A DNA stretch of 64,000 nt, from the NCBI GenBank assembly GCA_963691705.1, contig OY829542.1, forward strand, positions 29,808,579-29,872,578, written 5' to 3'. This document shows, piece after piece, positions 20,216-30,917 of this stretch. Position 1 is the stretch's first letter. Each line of letters begins with the position of its first letter. A model generated the notes under the pieces. That model was not told the origin of the DNA. It made no database searches and worked only from the letters and a program-made list of their open reading frames with translations. Both the position numbers and the translations under genes were made by a program. Source of the stretch: Viola odorata (Eukaryota > Streptophyta > Magnoliopsida > Malpighiales > Violaceae).

Positions 20216-23200
20216 TGTTGATACCCGAATTTTGACGCCATTTTTATTTAATTTTAGCATTTCTGTTATTTAGTTAATTTACAGTCATTTTCAGTTGATT
20301 TAATGTCGCTAGCATTCTTAGGTGTTTCGTTGCATTTTAGCATCATCGTTAACATCGTCAGCATTCGAAGTCGCATTTTTAATTTTTCGGCATGTATTTT
20401 CATTATTATCATCATTAATATTTTTTGCCTTAAAAATCATATTTTTGACTATCCGTCAGTCGTTTGCTAATTTTTTCTTCGTTTTAGGTCATCTCATGAT
20501 TTTTAGGATTTTTTATGTTTTCGCACATTTTTTTAATATTTTATTATTTTATTTTTATTTTTATTTTTATTTTTATTCGAGCTATTATTGAACCCGAGTA
20601 AGGTCACTCGGACAGCAACTTGGCTTTAAAATGTTTTCCATCAACTAGTTGCTAGATTTTTTTCTGCTCCCAACGGTCTACAGCGTTTCGTGTAATTTTC
20701 GGCGTAACGTCTTTATTTTTCCGTTCAAACGTTTCACGTTTTTGAACGCAAAAATAAACACGTTAAACGAAAAATTCTCGTCATTCGCTGTAGACGGTTA
20801 AACCCGTCGTATATTTCTCTACGCGACGGTACCTTCGGCTCGGAAAGTCAGAACGTTTGGTCGCGGGAACCGGCTCGAGGCCATTTAAATCAGATGAAAG
20901 TCCATTTGATCATGGCCATTGATCTGGTCAACCAACGAAAGTCAACCAGATCAATGACCCTTGATTTAATGTGCATAATGCACATGCACAGTGCCGGAGA
21001 ACCCACAGCCACGTCTTCGCCCGAGCCACCTGCTCCCATCACAGCCACGTCTTAGCCCGTAGCTCCCTAGCTTCGCCATCATCACGTCCAACCCCTCCTC
21101 CACGTGCAGCCCCTCCGTCCGGCCACCACGCGACCCTTTTGGCTATAAATAGCCGCGCTCCCTTCGTTCAAAACGGTCCGGAATTTTGCAATAAAAACCA
21201 CACTGCTCTCTCCCTATTTTCCGGTCCAATTCCTGCACTCTTGAACCCCACTCACGCACCCTCACTCCCGTGCCTCGCCGTCGTCCGCCGGTAGCCGCAT
21301 CACTGTAAACATTCTTTCCCTTGTTTTCTTTTAAATTTTCGTTTAAAGCTTAGGTAATTAGTTAATCACCAAAACTTGCTGCAATCACTTTAGTTTCAAC
21401 CTAATTTCACTATACGAACATCCGTTTGCATTATCATTGCTTAGATTAATTGTTTCGATAATTAATGTAAATGGGCACCTCTTCCTTTCCTTTAGAAATC
21501 CTACTGTTTTTGTTTCTATTTCTTGCTGTGATGGTTTGTTTGTGCTGCTGGGAGGGGGAGCTTTCATTCGGGTCAAGAACCAGGCGAATTGGTCGCCTGG
21601 TTCGCCAGCTCCGTCGCTGGCAGTGGCGCCGGCGATGGGAGGTTGAAGATGATGACTTGGGCCGCATGGCCCTTCGCGTGAGGAAATGAGAGAAAGGTGA
21701 TGGGCTCGGCCCATCACCATTTAAAATAATTCCCTTGGGCCAGGAACTGTTCCTGGCCCATTTCTTCAAATTTCCAAGCTGGGCCCAGCCCATTTATATT
21801 TTTTTCGAGCCTTCGAGTCGTTATTTTTTTACGTAAAATGCTCGCATGCTTCGTATAATTGTTTTTCATGATACGTGCTATTTTTCGTATGTTTTATACA
21901 CGAATTGTTTAATTCACTTTTTTTTTCCGTAAAATACTCGTATGCTTCGTATGATTATTTGTCGTACTAACACTTTTAATTTTCTGTAATATCAACTGTT
22001 TATTTTCTGTAAATATCAACTGTTTAATTATTCGCACTTTAAATTTCAGCAATTTAAATTCAATACCGCCTACATGGTCGGTCGCAATATCAACTGTTTA
22101 CTTTTCCGCACTTTAAATTTCAGCAATTTACTTTCAGCAATTTAAATTCAATACCGCCTATATGGTCGGTCGCATTTTAATTCTCGTAAATATTCAACTG
22201 CTTTAATTTTTCGCAAAACTGCTGGAAATCCTTCCGCAAATTATCAACTATTTACTTTTCCGCACTTTAAATTTCAGCAATTTACTTTCAGCAATTTAAA
22301 TTCAATACCGCCTACATGGTCGGTCGCATTTTAATTCTCGTAAATATTCAACTGCTTTAATTTTTCGCAAAACTGCTGGAAATCCTTCCGCAAATTATCA
22401 ACTGTTTACTTTTCCGCACTTTAATTTTCCGCACTTTACTTTTCTGCACTTTACTTTTCCGCACTTTAAATTTCAGCAATTTACTTTCGGCAATTTAAAT
22501 TCAATACCGCCTACATGGTCGGTCGCATTTTAATTCTCGTAAATATTCAACTGCTTTAATTTTTCGCAAACTGCTGGAAATTCTTCCGCAATTTATCAAC
22601 TGTTTACTTTCCGCAATTTATCAACTGTTTATTTTCTGCAATCTATCAACTGTTATTTTTCTGAAAATATCAACAGTTTATTTTCTGCAAATATCCAACT
22701 GTTTATTCTTTGCATTATCAACCTGTTTTATTTTCTGCACATCATCAAACTTTTTTATTCCCTGTAAATCGTCAACTACATTTAATTTTTCTGCCCTCAG
22801 CATTTAATTTTTCTGCACTAATCAAAACAGCATTTCATTTTCGCATGCGTAAAATTAATCATTTTTCGCATGCAATCAACCTCGCATTTAAATTCTCGTA
22901 TGCTTAAAATCAATCATTTTTCGCATGCAAACAACCCAACGTTTAATTTTCGTATGCATAAAATCAATCATTTTTCGCATGCAATCAACGTAGCATTTAA
23001 ATTCTCGCATGCTTAAAATCCATCATTTTTCGCATGCAAATCAATTCAGCATTTAAATCTCGTATGCGTGAAATCCATCATTTTTCGCATACAATCAACT
23101 GTCATCATTTTTATCAAACTCAACATCTCATTTTCGTATGCGTGAAATCCATCATTTCTCGTATGCAATCAACTGTCATTTAAATTTTTGCACTCTTAAA

Positions 23201-23990
23201 ATTGCTTAGTTATTTCTCAAGCCATCACTAACACTCTCGTTTTGTAGGTTAATTTCAAGCTTCGCTCGAAAGTACGCCTCACAAGTCCTTTTTATTTATT
23301 CGATGCTTTTCGCAAATATCAACTGCATGCATGATATATAGAACTGCTAGAATTAAAATCAACCCACATGAACAACGTGTTTAAAGAGTTGCTTAAAATG
23401 CCATGTTCATATGATTTTAAATTCTCGCTTGTATTGACTGCATGTACATGGGGACTTTCGATCCCACTTCAGTTTTTCACTTTAAAATCAATCATTTAAA
23501 TTGGTACTCTGTTAGCAATCCATGTTAGGATCACGTAGTAATTAAGTTAATCATGCATGGCCCGATGATGAAAAAAGAGGGCGCTCATTCAGTCTTACGG
23601 AAAATTCAGTCCCATCACGATCATAAAAAAGACTAAAGTGACGATTCCTCTGAGGGCCCCCTTTTTCAAAACGCATTTCTCAAACACCTTTTTAAACACC
23701 TCTCTCATCAACCGGTAACCGTTTTCGGATGTGTCTCGGGTGCCTAACACCTTCCCGAGACCATAATACGACCCCGAACCTTTGTCTGAGGTCCAGACCC
23801 ATTTTTTTGTGCCTTTAGTTTTTTACTTATTATATTTCCTATGCCATGACGATTAGGGTTCCCTAAGCCTAGCAACCAAATTAGGGTGGCGACTTCATTG
23901 CATGCTGCGAGGCGTCCTTTTACGCCGAGCATCTGAAGATCTCAAATTTCGTTGCACGCTCGCGAATTTTTAAATTTCCGAGGCGCGACA
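20216..23990 (+). repeat. 3' LTR of element C (3775 bp)
   Basis: Direct repeat of 2378-6020 with the same ends (TGTTGATACCC ... GCGCGACA). It keeps about 132 bp (near 21624-21755) missing from the 5' LTR. That part completes a perfect 23-base palindrome at 21737-21759 (arm GGGCCAGGAAC around a single T). TATA box at 21144-21150. Confidence 0.95.
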
Positions 23991-23995
23991 CACAT
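23991..23995. repeat. Target site duplication CACAT, right copy (element C)
   Basis: Identical to 2373-2377. Element A resumes after it. Confidence 0.95.
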
Positions 23996-24218
23996 TAAAG
24001 AAATTAGAAAAAGAGAAGTTATTCAGTGTGATTCCCCAAAAGGGCGACAAAGTTGACCCAGTCAAGATAACTGCGAAGCGACTGCCTCGGCCAAGCCAAC
24101 CGCTTACGCTGGCTATCACCAAGGACCAGTAGGCTAACGAAAAATAACGACAAAAGAAAAAGGCAGAAAACATCATCTTATTCATAAAATGCCAATAGGC
24201 ATATACAACACAGAGGCG

Positions 24219-24674
24219 TTAATCCTCATCAGCCCAATCCATGTCATAACAGTACTCATAGTCCTCCGGGGACGACGACAATCCACTGTTGTAGGAAAAG
24301 AAATATTCGACAGGTTTGGGCACAAGCTTTGTCGCATGGGCTACCGCTTTGTCATAACGGGCACGGGAACTCTCCCCAACGGTAGAAGCTGCTGGCTTAA
24401 AATCAGTGCCGTGAGAAAGAGCCTCATTCTCGGAAGAAGGAGGAGGAGGGGCAGACGGTGACGCTTCATCACCTTTCGGTAGCATCATGTAGTGGGGCAC
24501 AAAACCGGTAAAGAAGGACTCAAAGGTCTGCTTCTTCACTTTCGCTGGTTTCTTGCGACCCTGGCGTCTAGCAGGACATTTAGTAGGTCTCCACGGTGGA
24601 GTCGGAGGAGGATTATCCGAATCCGGCGAAGTCAGAGGTGTTGGCAAGGAATCACGCCCGCAAAAATTCGTCAT
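24219..24674 (-). CDS. Antisense ORF of element A, Pro/Ser-rich with acidic tail
   Basis: The frame from ATG 24674 gives about 151 residues. The N-terminal third is Pro-rich and basic (CPARRQGRKKPAKVKKQTF), the middle has SFFTGFVPHYMMLPKG, and the C-terminus is very acidic (EDYEYCYDMDWADED). A 3' splice-site match (TTTTTGCAG, ending about 24684) directly precedes the start codon, so this may be a later exon of an antisense gene. It reads in the same direction as the ORF at 25526 and the Transposase_28-like gene at 2108, from which element C now separates it. No family recognised. Confidence 0.45.
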   Translation of the reverse strand: MTNFCGRDSLPTPLTSPDSDNPPPTPPWRPTKCPARRQGRKKPAKVKKQTFESFFTGFVPHYMMLPKGDEASPSAPPPPSSENEALSHGTDFKPAASTVGESSRARYDKAVAHATKLVPKPVEYFFSYNSGLSSSPEDYEYCYDMDWADED

Positions 24675-25166
24675 TCTGACCTGCAAAAAGCAAAGAGAAG
24701 GAAAATATGAAGATGAACAGGGAAAGGGAAAGCATTTCCCTTAAATAACCAAGGAAGCGCTCCGATCCTCGCACAGATCCTGAAAAATCAATTAAGATGT
24801 CTGGGAAAAATAACCGCAATAGCAGAAGCCGATCCGGCACCAATATACCTGCTCGTTAAATGCACCAACCAAAAGACACCAAATAACTACCCAATCACTC
24901 ACCCCTGGAACGACGGCTTTGGAAACAGTTGAGTCAAAGCATTCATTGCTCATTCATGGAACGCAACCACTGAAAGGGTATGTACTGAAGAAGGCTCATT
25001 TTCAGTTGGGCTTGCCACCAACACATTCCGCCAATGCAGCAAGAAATAAACGAAAAGACTGGAAAAAGCAAAAATAACCATTTATTTATGGCCTGAGCGG
25101 CCTCAGCGTTCAGATATATACATAAAAGCATAAGAGAAAGGCAACAAGAGGAAACAAAAGCAGCGG

Positions 25167-25526
25167 TCAGGCATTGGATCCGGCATCATCCTCCCCTGGT
25201 ACGACCGGGATATCCCTCAGCGCGTCAGCAACGGAGGTCAGCTCAGCGGAGCAGGCCCTCACCCGCTTCAAGCAACAGGCTAGCAAGTCCTTCAGCTGCT
25301 GCAGCATCGAGGCAACCACGTCAAGGTGGGCAGTAGTAGTGGCCAGCTTTGCCAAGCTCTCCAAAGGACTGAAGTCCTCCAAAGATATCCCCAGCTGTTT
25401 GGACAAAATAGGGACATCCTCCGAGGTCTTGGTAATCATCCTCTCCAGGAAGCTGATGTCACCTTCAGTAAGGTTCTTCTGGGTCAAAGTTTTGGAGATC
25501 AGGAAATTTCGGGCCAGTTCATCCAT
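25167..25526 (-). CDS. Antisense ORF of element A, small alpha-helical protein
   Basis: ATG at 25526 gives 119 residues (MDELARNFLISKTLTQ... to GEDDAGSNA). I chose this start over the upstream in-frame codon because a TATA box (25589-25595, minus) lies about 65 bases before it. The protein is hydrophilic with heptad-like Leu spacing (ISLEDFSPLESLAKL, VASMLQQLKDLLACCLKR), so helical or coiled-coil structure is likely. No known family recognised. It is the most upstream of the antisense ORFs in A. Confidence 0.5.
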   Translation of the reverse strand: MDELARNFLISKTLTQKNLTEGDISFLERMITKTSEDVPILSKQLGISLEDFSPLESLAKLATTTAHLDVVASMLQQLKDLLACCLKRVRACSAELTSVADALRDIPVVPGEDDAGSNA

Positions 25527-25588
25527 GGCGAAATATGGAAAAGAAAGGGACGTGCAAGTGCGAGGAAACAGGCGCAGAAGAAACTTCA

Positions 25589-25595
25589 ATTTATA
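25589..25595 (-). promoter_or_regulatory. TATA box of the antisense transcription unit in A
   Basis: TATAAAT on the minus strand, about 65 bases before ATG 25526. Spacing fits a plant promoter with a short leader. Confidence 0.45.
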
Positions 25596-25613
25596 AGCCC
25601 TGACAGAAATCAT

Positions 25614-26267
25614 TTAAACCACCTTCTGACAAGGAAACGCTCTGATACCTCACTGAGAAAGGGCGTTAGCCCTTGGTAAACACTCGGGCTCATTTTCAGT
25701 TGGGCTTATGATAACAATCCACCTAAGGAAAAGGGTATTTCCGTCTATTGCCCTGAACTGAAAGAAGAGATCACTGTTCCCACCTTCGCGGTAGGGAGAG
25801 GGACACCGCCTCCCCCAGAGGCTGACGCCAAGAAGGCAAAACAGCGCTCAGGAGTATCCCCAAAACGAACCTTCTAGATGGCTCGAGGAGCTGTCTCATT
25901 CCGAGGAATACCACCCGTCAGGGGGACCACTCAGTCGCTACCCTATCGTGGTAGCATTTATCCCATGGCTATCGCCACGTTAACATATCATCCGAGGGGC
26001 GAACCACGATCCCTAACGTTAGGGATATCTCTCTAGCTATCCCCAAACGCGGAAATGCTCAATTCTTCTATATATATACCTCCCCCTCAAAGGAGGCGGG
26101 TAAGCTTAATCTGACTGGCCCAAGCTCTGCCAAATTCAGTACGCATACTGACTTAAGCATCGGAGTGTTTCCGCCGGAGACCCCCTCGGGCGTATTGCAG
26201 GTACCGCGGACCGTCGTGAGCACTGATCTGAGAGGAGCCGTTCCGCCATACATCCTTCGGCAGAAGA
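25614..26267. other. A: region upstream of the antisense ORFs, no gene seen
   Basis: No supported ORF. A TATATATATA tract near 26070 could serve as a TATA element on either strand. The region may be the promoter of the antisense genes. Confidence 0.3.
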
Positions 26268-26650
26268 TAAAATCTTATCAAGGGTATCTCAAAGAACCCA
26301 AGTCAATGAAAGTAGAAGCAAGTACGAAAAAAATCATCAATCAGAATTGATTAAGACGATCACAAGAAGAGCGTTCCTAGCAAAGGATAAAGAAACTTGT
26401 ATACAGAGGGTATCTCAAAGAACCCAAGTCAATGAAAGTAGAAGCAAGTATGAAAAAATCATCAATCAAAATCGATCAAGATGATCACAAGAAGAGTGTT
26501 CCTAGCAAAAGATGAAGGAACTTGTATACAAAGGGTATCTCAAAGGACCCCAAGTCAATGAAAGTAGAAGCAAGTACGAAAAAATCATCAATCAGAATCG
26601 ATTAAGACGATCACAGGAAGAGCACTCCTAAGTAAAAGATGAAGAAACTT
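26268..26650 (+). repeat. Tandem repeat of about 126 bp, three copies (A)
   Basis: GGGTATCTCAAAGAACCCAA recurs near 26281, 26408 and 26534 (last copy GGACCC), each followed by GTCAATGAAAGTAGAAGCAA and GATCACA-GAAGAG. Confidence 0.9.
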
Positions 26651-26839
26651 GTATACTTCGCTTTCGCCTCGATCAAATCATCAAGCATCGTTCACCACGA
26701 TTTTTCCTCATCACAGTCAGTCGTCGAGCACAAACTCATTAAGACCTTTCACGAAAAAAAAAAACAAACACAACACTTTTTCCTTTCTTCTACAAATTCC
26801 TCATTTCTTTCTCCCTCGCAAAGTCCTTTCAATTATTAG

Positions 26840-27085
26840 CAAGCCCATGCAGGTGCATCTTCATTGGAAGTTTATTCACTCGGATTGACATTGCAAATCT
26901 GATTTTGTGCTATGTTTGCTACATTTTTAGGAGTGTAAATACATAGCCCTGTTTCTGAGCGCGAGCGCAAACACTAATATCTAGTGAGAATTGCTTATGT
27001 TTACATGTAATGGGAAAGTCCTGTTCTTGAGGTCGTTATTTCCTGAACAAGATGCAGACGTTACCTAGACTTGTATCAAACATGT
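26840..27085 (+). promoter_or_regulatory. Conserved 3' noncoding block (copy in A)
   Basis: Clear counterpart of 18415-18665 in C, from CCCATGCAGGTGCATCTTCA to GATGCAGACGTT, in the same position before the repeat array. Confidence 0.6.
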
Positions 27086-27689
27086 TTATATAATGAAAAT
27101 TGAACGAACATTCTTTCAAAGAATATACTTGATTTGTTTTTCTCTTAAAATAAAGAGGTAATTTTTGTTCCAACAAAAGACTTGGGGGCAAGCCGAGGCT
27201 TAAATGTAGGAATACACATTGTTTCTCACATTATCCTTGCTCTCATTTTTCTATATGTTGTTGCTTTGTGTTTGCTTCCTTCCTATTTATAGGATACAGA
27301 GATGCTCCAATGAAATCTCATGCCATTGGGTTTTCGATGACAACATCGTTATAAATCCCTTGCCGTTAGGTTTTCATTAAAGAAATCACTGTAATGCCCT
27401 CATCCTGAATTTTCGTCAAAAATCAATCAACCTCGAAGGGAGTACACCAATTCCCCACTAAGATGTCCAAGGTGACTATCTTCCTCAATGTCCAAATATC
27501 TGAATTTTGCGGTGTCCCCGTTCGGATCTGAATTCACATCTTTGTCAAATGCGGTGGCTTTCAACCACTCACCCATCTATCAAATGGCTTTCGACCACCC
27601 TCCAACTCAGTTCATGCGGTGGCTTCAAACCACCCTCCATTTCAGTTCGCAAGGTAAGTCCGAGGTAAGACCCGCTTTTCCTTTATATC

Positions 27690-27895
27690 ATTTAAGTTCT
27701 AGCATTTATCTCCTCCTTGAGCGACTACTTTTCTGCATAACCTCCTCCTTGAGCGACTACTACTTTTCTGCATAATCTCCTCCTTGAGTGACTACTTTTC
27801 TGCATAATTATTACCTCCTCCTTGAGCGACTACTTTTTTGCATCGACTACTTTTCTGCATAACCAAATACTCCTCCTTGAGCGACTCTATTTTCA
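27690..27895 (+). repeat. Tandem array with CTCCTTGAGCGACTAC core (A)
   Basis: Five to six units of about 30-38 bp, CTCCTCCTTGAGCGACTACT followed by TTTCTGCATAA. Same core and position as the arrays in B and C. Confidence 0.85.
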
Positions 27896-27966
27896 CGCTT
27901 TGTGCATAAACCCCCACTTCCACTAGTTAGGATGTATTCAAAACCTGGTAAAAACTGGAAGCAACC

Positions 27967-28033
27967 GTCTTTACTACTTATTAAAAATTTTAGTTACACT
28001 GTATTTTTTATCAGACAGTAAAGAGGGGGCAAC
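27967..28033 (+). promoter_or_regulatory. Hairpin plus polypurine tract of element A
   Basis: GTCTTTACTACTTATTAAAA pairs imperfectly with TTTTTTATCAGACAGTAAAG around a loop containing TTAGTTACACTG. The tract AAAGAGGGGGCAAC ends at 28033, next to the LTR. Confidence 0.65.
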
Positions 28034-30912
28034 TGTTGGTACTCAATTTTTTACGCGCTTAATCAATTATAGTCGCTTTATTTTTATTCTTATTTTTATA
28101 TTACTAACCGTTAAATATCTCTCGGCCCAGCTCGAGTCCTTTCGTATTCTTTCATTTTTATCTATCATTTTGGTTTTTTTCACTTTTTAGTCTTATTAGG
28201 TCCCAGACGAGCTTTTTCGACACTTTGTCAAAATAAATGCGTTTAAAGAGTTGAGTTAAAATTTTTGTTCGCATCATCTCGTTCCTTATATTTTTCTGCG
28301 ATTTTGGTCATCTTCGTTCGGATTTATATTCGGTTTGGTAAAAACTCTTTTAAGTCCCGAACGAACATTTTTGACACTTTGTCAAAATAAATGCATTTAG
28401 AGAGTTGAGCTCACATTTTCATTCACATCATCTTGATCGACATATTTTTCTCATTAACGTAGTTGCTTTCGTTCAAATTTCTCGTCAATTTCATCGCAAC
28501 AAATAGATCGATCCCATAATTAATTAAATAAAATGTTTTCCTTCCTTTTAATCTAGGCCATTGGATTGGTTGACTCTCCCTTAGTCAACCATCCAACGGT
28601 CGCGGATTTAAAACCAAATATCCCATTCCCTTTTCTTTTCCCGCAAGCCACTTCTCTTCCAAAATTGGCCCGTCACCTTCTAAAGCTTAGCCTCCTCATT
28701 GCTTCCAGAAACCAGCCTCGTCACCATGCCCACGTCACCCTCCCATGTGCTTCCCAATCGTTCTCAGCCAAGCAAAATAGAAGAGCCGCGTCACCTGATT
28801 TGCTCACCACGCAAATCCAACCAACCAAGCCGCCTATAAATATTTAACGATCCCAACCCTAAAAGACACGGGTTGACGCACTCTTTTCCTCACAAGCAGC
28901 CACCAAGGTTTAATTCAAATTCTTTCGTTCAAATTACTTGCTTTTTTACTAATAAATTGCACTATTTTTATTTAAATCTCTCGGCTTTCGTTTGTCAATT
29001 CAATCACCTGGTTTTAACTCAATAAATTGTTGTTTAATTTCTAGAAACTCTCCTGCTTTCAAAGTTGATAAATCGCTAGCTATTTGGTTTGATTTATTTG
29101 TTTATTTTTCTTGTGAAATCGCTTGCATTTTCCCACCATTTTGCTTGCTATTTACCTACTATTTTTGGAAGGTTTATTTGTTGTGGGGTAGAGGGAATTT
29201 TTGGGCTTGTGTTGGGGTTGAAATCCGGCCATTTGGACGGATTGAAGCTTCCTTGGTCGTCGGCCATGGCGCCGGCGATGCAAGGAAGGGGAAGAATAGT
29301 GTCATGTTGTTCTTGCAAGAGAAGGAAGGTGACGGGCCAAGCCCGTCCCTTTCTTTGGTTTTTTTTAAAATGCCGATGGGCTTTGGTTTAAACCAAGCCC
29401 ATCTTTTCCTTTTTTTAAATTTAAATCATGGGCCTAGGATTTATTCCTAGCCCATTTTAATTAGTTTCAGCATGTGGGCCCGACCCAAATAATTTTTTAT
29501 GCAATATGTTTATTCTATTTTCGTATTTTTAATATCGTATGAATTGTTTACATGTTCATATGCAATAAATTGTTTACTTTATGCCATGTTTTAATTATCG
29601 TAAAATTCTTGTATGCAATAAATTGTTTACTTTATGCCATATTTTAATTATCATAAAATTCTCGTATGCAATAAATTGTTTACTTTATGCCATGTTTTAA
29701 TTATCGTAAAATTCTCGTATGCAATAAATTGTTTACTTTATGCCATGTTTTAATTATCGTAAAATTCTCGTATGCAATAAATTGCTTTCTTTATGCCCTG
29801 ATAAGTTCGAAAGGAGTTAATCGTTTGTTCATATGATGTCTTGCTTGTTTCATGCCATGTTAAATTACCATGAAAAATATTCGTATGCTTGCATGTTTTA
29901 AATAAATTGTCTATTAATTATGCCATGGTTTTTTTTAGTTGCTTACTTGTTATAAATTAAATAAATATTCGAGTACATTTTATTATTTATTGTTTCCGAA
30001 CCATCGCTAATGCCTTCAATTTGCAAGGTAGATCAAGATCACGCAACGCAAGTACGTTTCCACCCCTCTTTATTTATTCAAAGCTTTCCGCAAATATTAC
30101 TTGTATGCATGCTATTTAAAAATGTTAAAAAACACATATCGTATTCGTATGCATGATAAAATCAACACACATGCTTATTTGTTTAAATCACTTGCTTTTT
30201 TTATGCTATGAAATTAATTATTTTGCATTGATATATGAGCATGGTGGCTTCGATCCCACACGGTTGTCTGCATTTCATTAAATTGGTATTGTGCTAGTAT
30301 TTATCCATGTTATGATCACTTAGTAAATTAATTAATCATGCAAGGTCCGATGATAAAAAGGGGGAAACGTCCGCTCTAGCATACGAACAAACGGTAACTC
30401 GATCCCGATCGGAAATAACAATGTCCCAACGAAAATGCTAAGATGTAACGTCACCTTTGAGGGCCCAGATCGTGTGTCAAAAATGTTTTAGTAGTCGAAA
30501 GGTGGCCCAACCTACAGGATTTTGTTTGACACTTTGCAATCATTTACTCCGTAAATGATTGAAAAGTGGCGAGTTTCCGTGCGCGGGATTGGACGATACT
30601 TTCCGGTTATTTACTCATTTTCATGTGAAAAAATGTTTTCCAAACACCTTTTTACCGATAACCTTTTTAAGGATGTGACTTGGGTGCCTAACACCTTCCC
30701 AAGTCCATAATACGACCTCGAACCTTTGTTTTTTGGTTTAGACCACATGTGCCGTAGGTTTTTTTTTTACTTTTTTTATGCCATGACACTTAGGTTCCCT
30801 AAACCTTAGAAAATAGGGTGGCGACTTCATTGCATTATGCGAGGCATCCATTTATGCTTAGCATCCGTCCCGAACCTTAAACTCGTCTTTCGACGAAAAA
30901 GGGGGTGCGACA
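28034..30912 (+). repeat. 3' LTR of element A (about 2879 bp)
   Basis: Starts TGTTGGTACTC after the polypurine tract and ends GGTGCGACA. TATA box TATAAATA at 28835-28842. The right end (GGTGGCGACTTCATTGCAT ... GCGACA) is similar to the right ends of the B and C LTRs. Inside are a 59-bp repeat with GTATGCAATAAATTGTTTAC (about 29550-29800, four to five copies), near-palindromes at 29375-29402 and 29427-29455, and a candidate intron 28908-30027. Confidence 0.85.
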
Positions 30913-30917
30913 CAATG
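30913..30917. repeat. Predicted target duplication CAATG (right copy, element A)
   Basis: First five bases of B's interrupted LTR, matching 42086-42090 in B's intact LTR. The left copy should lie off-window before A's 5' LTR. Confidence 0.55.

Larger units (their letters stand above)
2378..23990 (+). mobile_element. Complete Tat/Ogre-like Ty3/Gypsy retrotransposon C
   Basis: A 21.6-kb element bounded by two near-identical LTRs (3643 and 3775 bp) and a perfect 5-bp duplication. Internal order: PBS, leader ORF, gag, protease, candidate mini-intron, RT, RNase H, second RNase H, integrase, 4.8 kb of 3' noncoding sequence with tandem arrays, polypurine tract. Very large size, a noncoding gap between protease and RT, a second RNase H before integrase and a TGGCGACT primer site are hallmarks of the Tat/Ogre lineage. 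LTR similarity suggests a fairly recent insertion. Five in-frame stops and one frameshift in gag-pol mean this copy is probably not autonomous now. It interrupts element A. Confidence 0.95.
1..30912 (+). mobile_element. Tat/Ogre-like LTR retrotransposon A, 3' part, interrupted by element C
   Basis: The element runs off the left edge. What remains is 1-2377, then 23996-30912 after the insertion of element C. It ends with a polypurine tract (AAAGAGGGGGCAAC, about 28020-28033) and a 3' LTR at 28034-30912. Its LTR end (GCGACA), its 3' noncoding block and its repeat array resemble those of elements B and C, so I place it in the same lineage. Its gag and pol, if present, are outside the window. It carries three ORFs on the strand opposite to element transcription. 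It sits inside the 3' LTR of minus-strand element B: the sequence right after 30912 resumes B's LTR in mid-length. The predicted target duplication is CAATG, with the left copy off-window. Confidence 0.85.
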
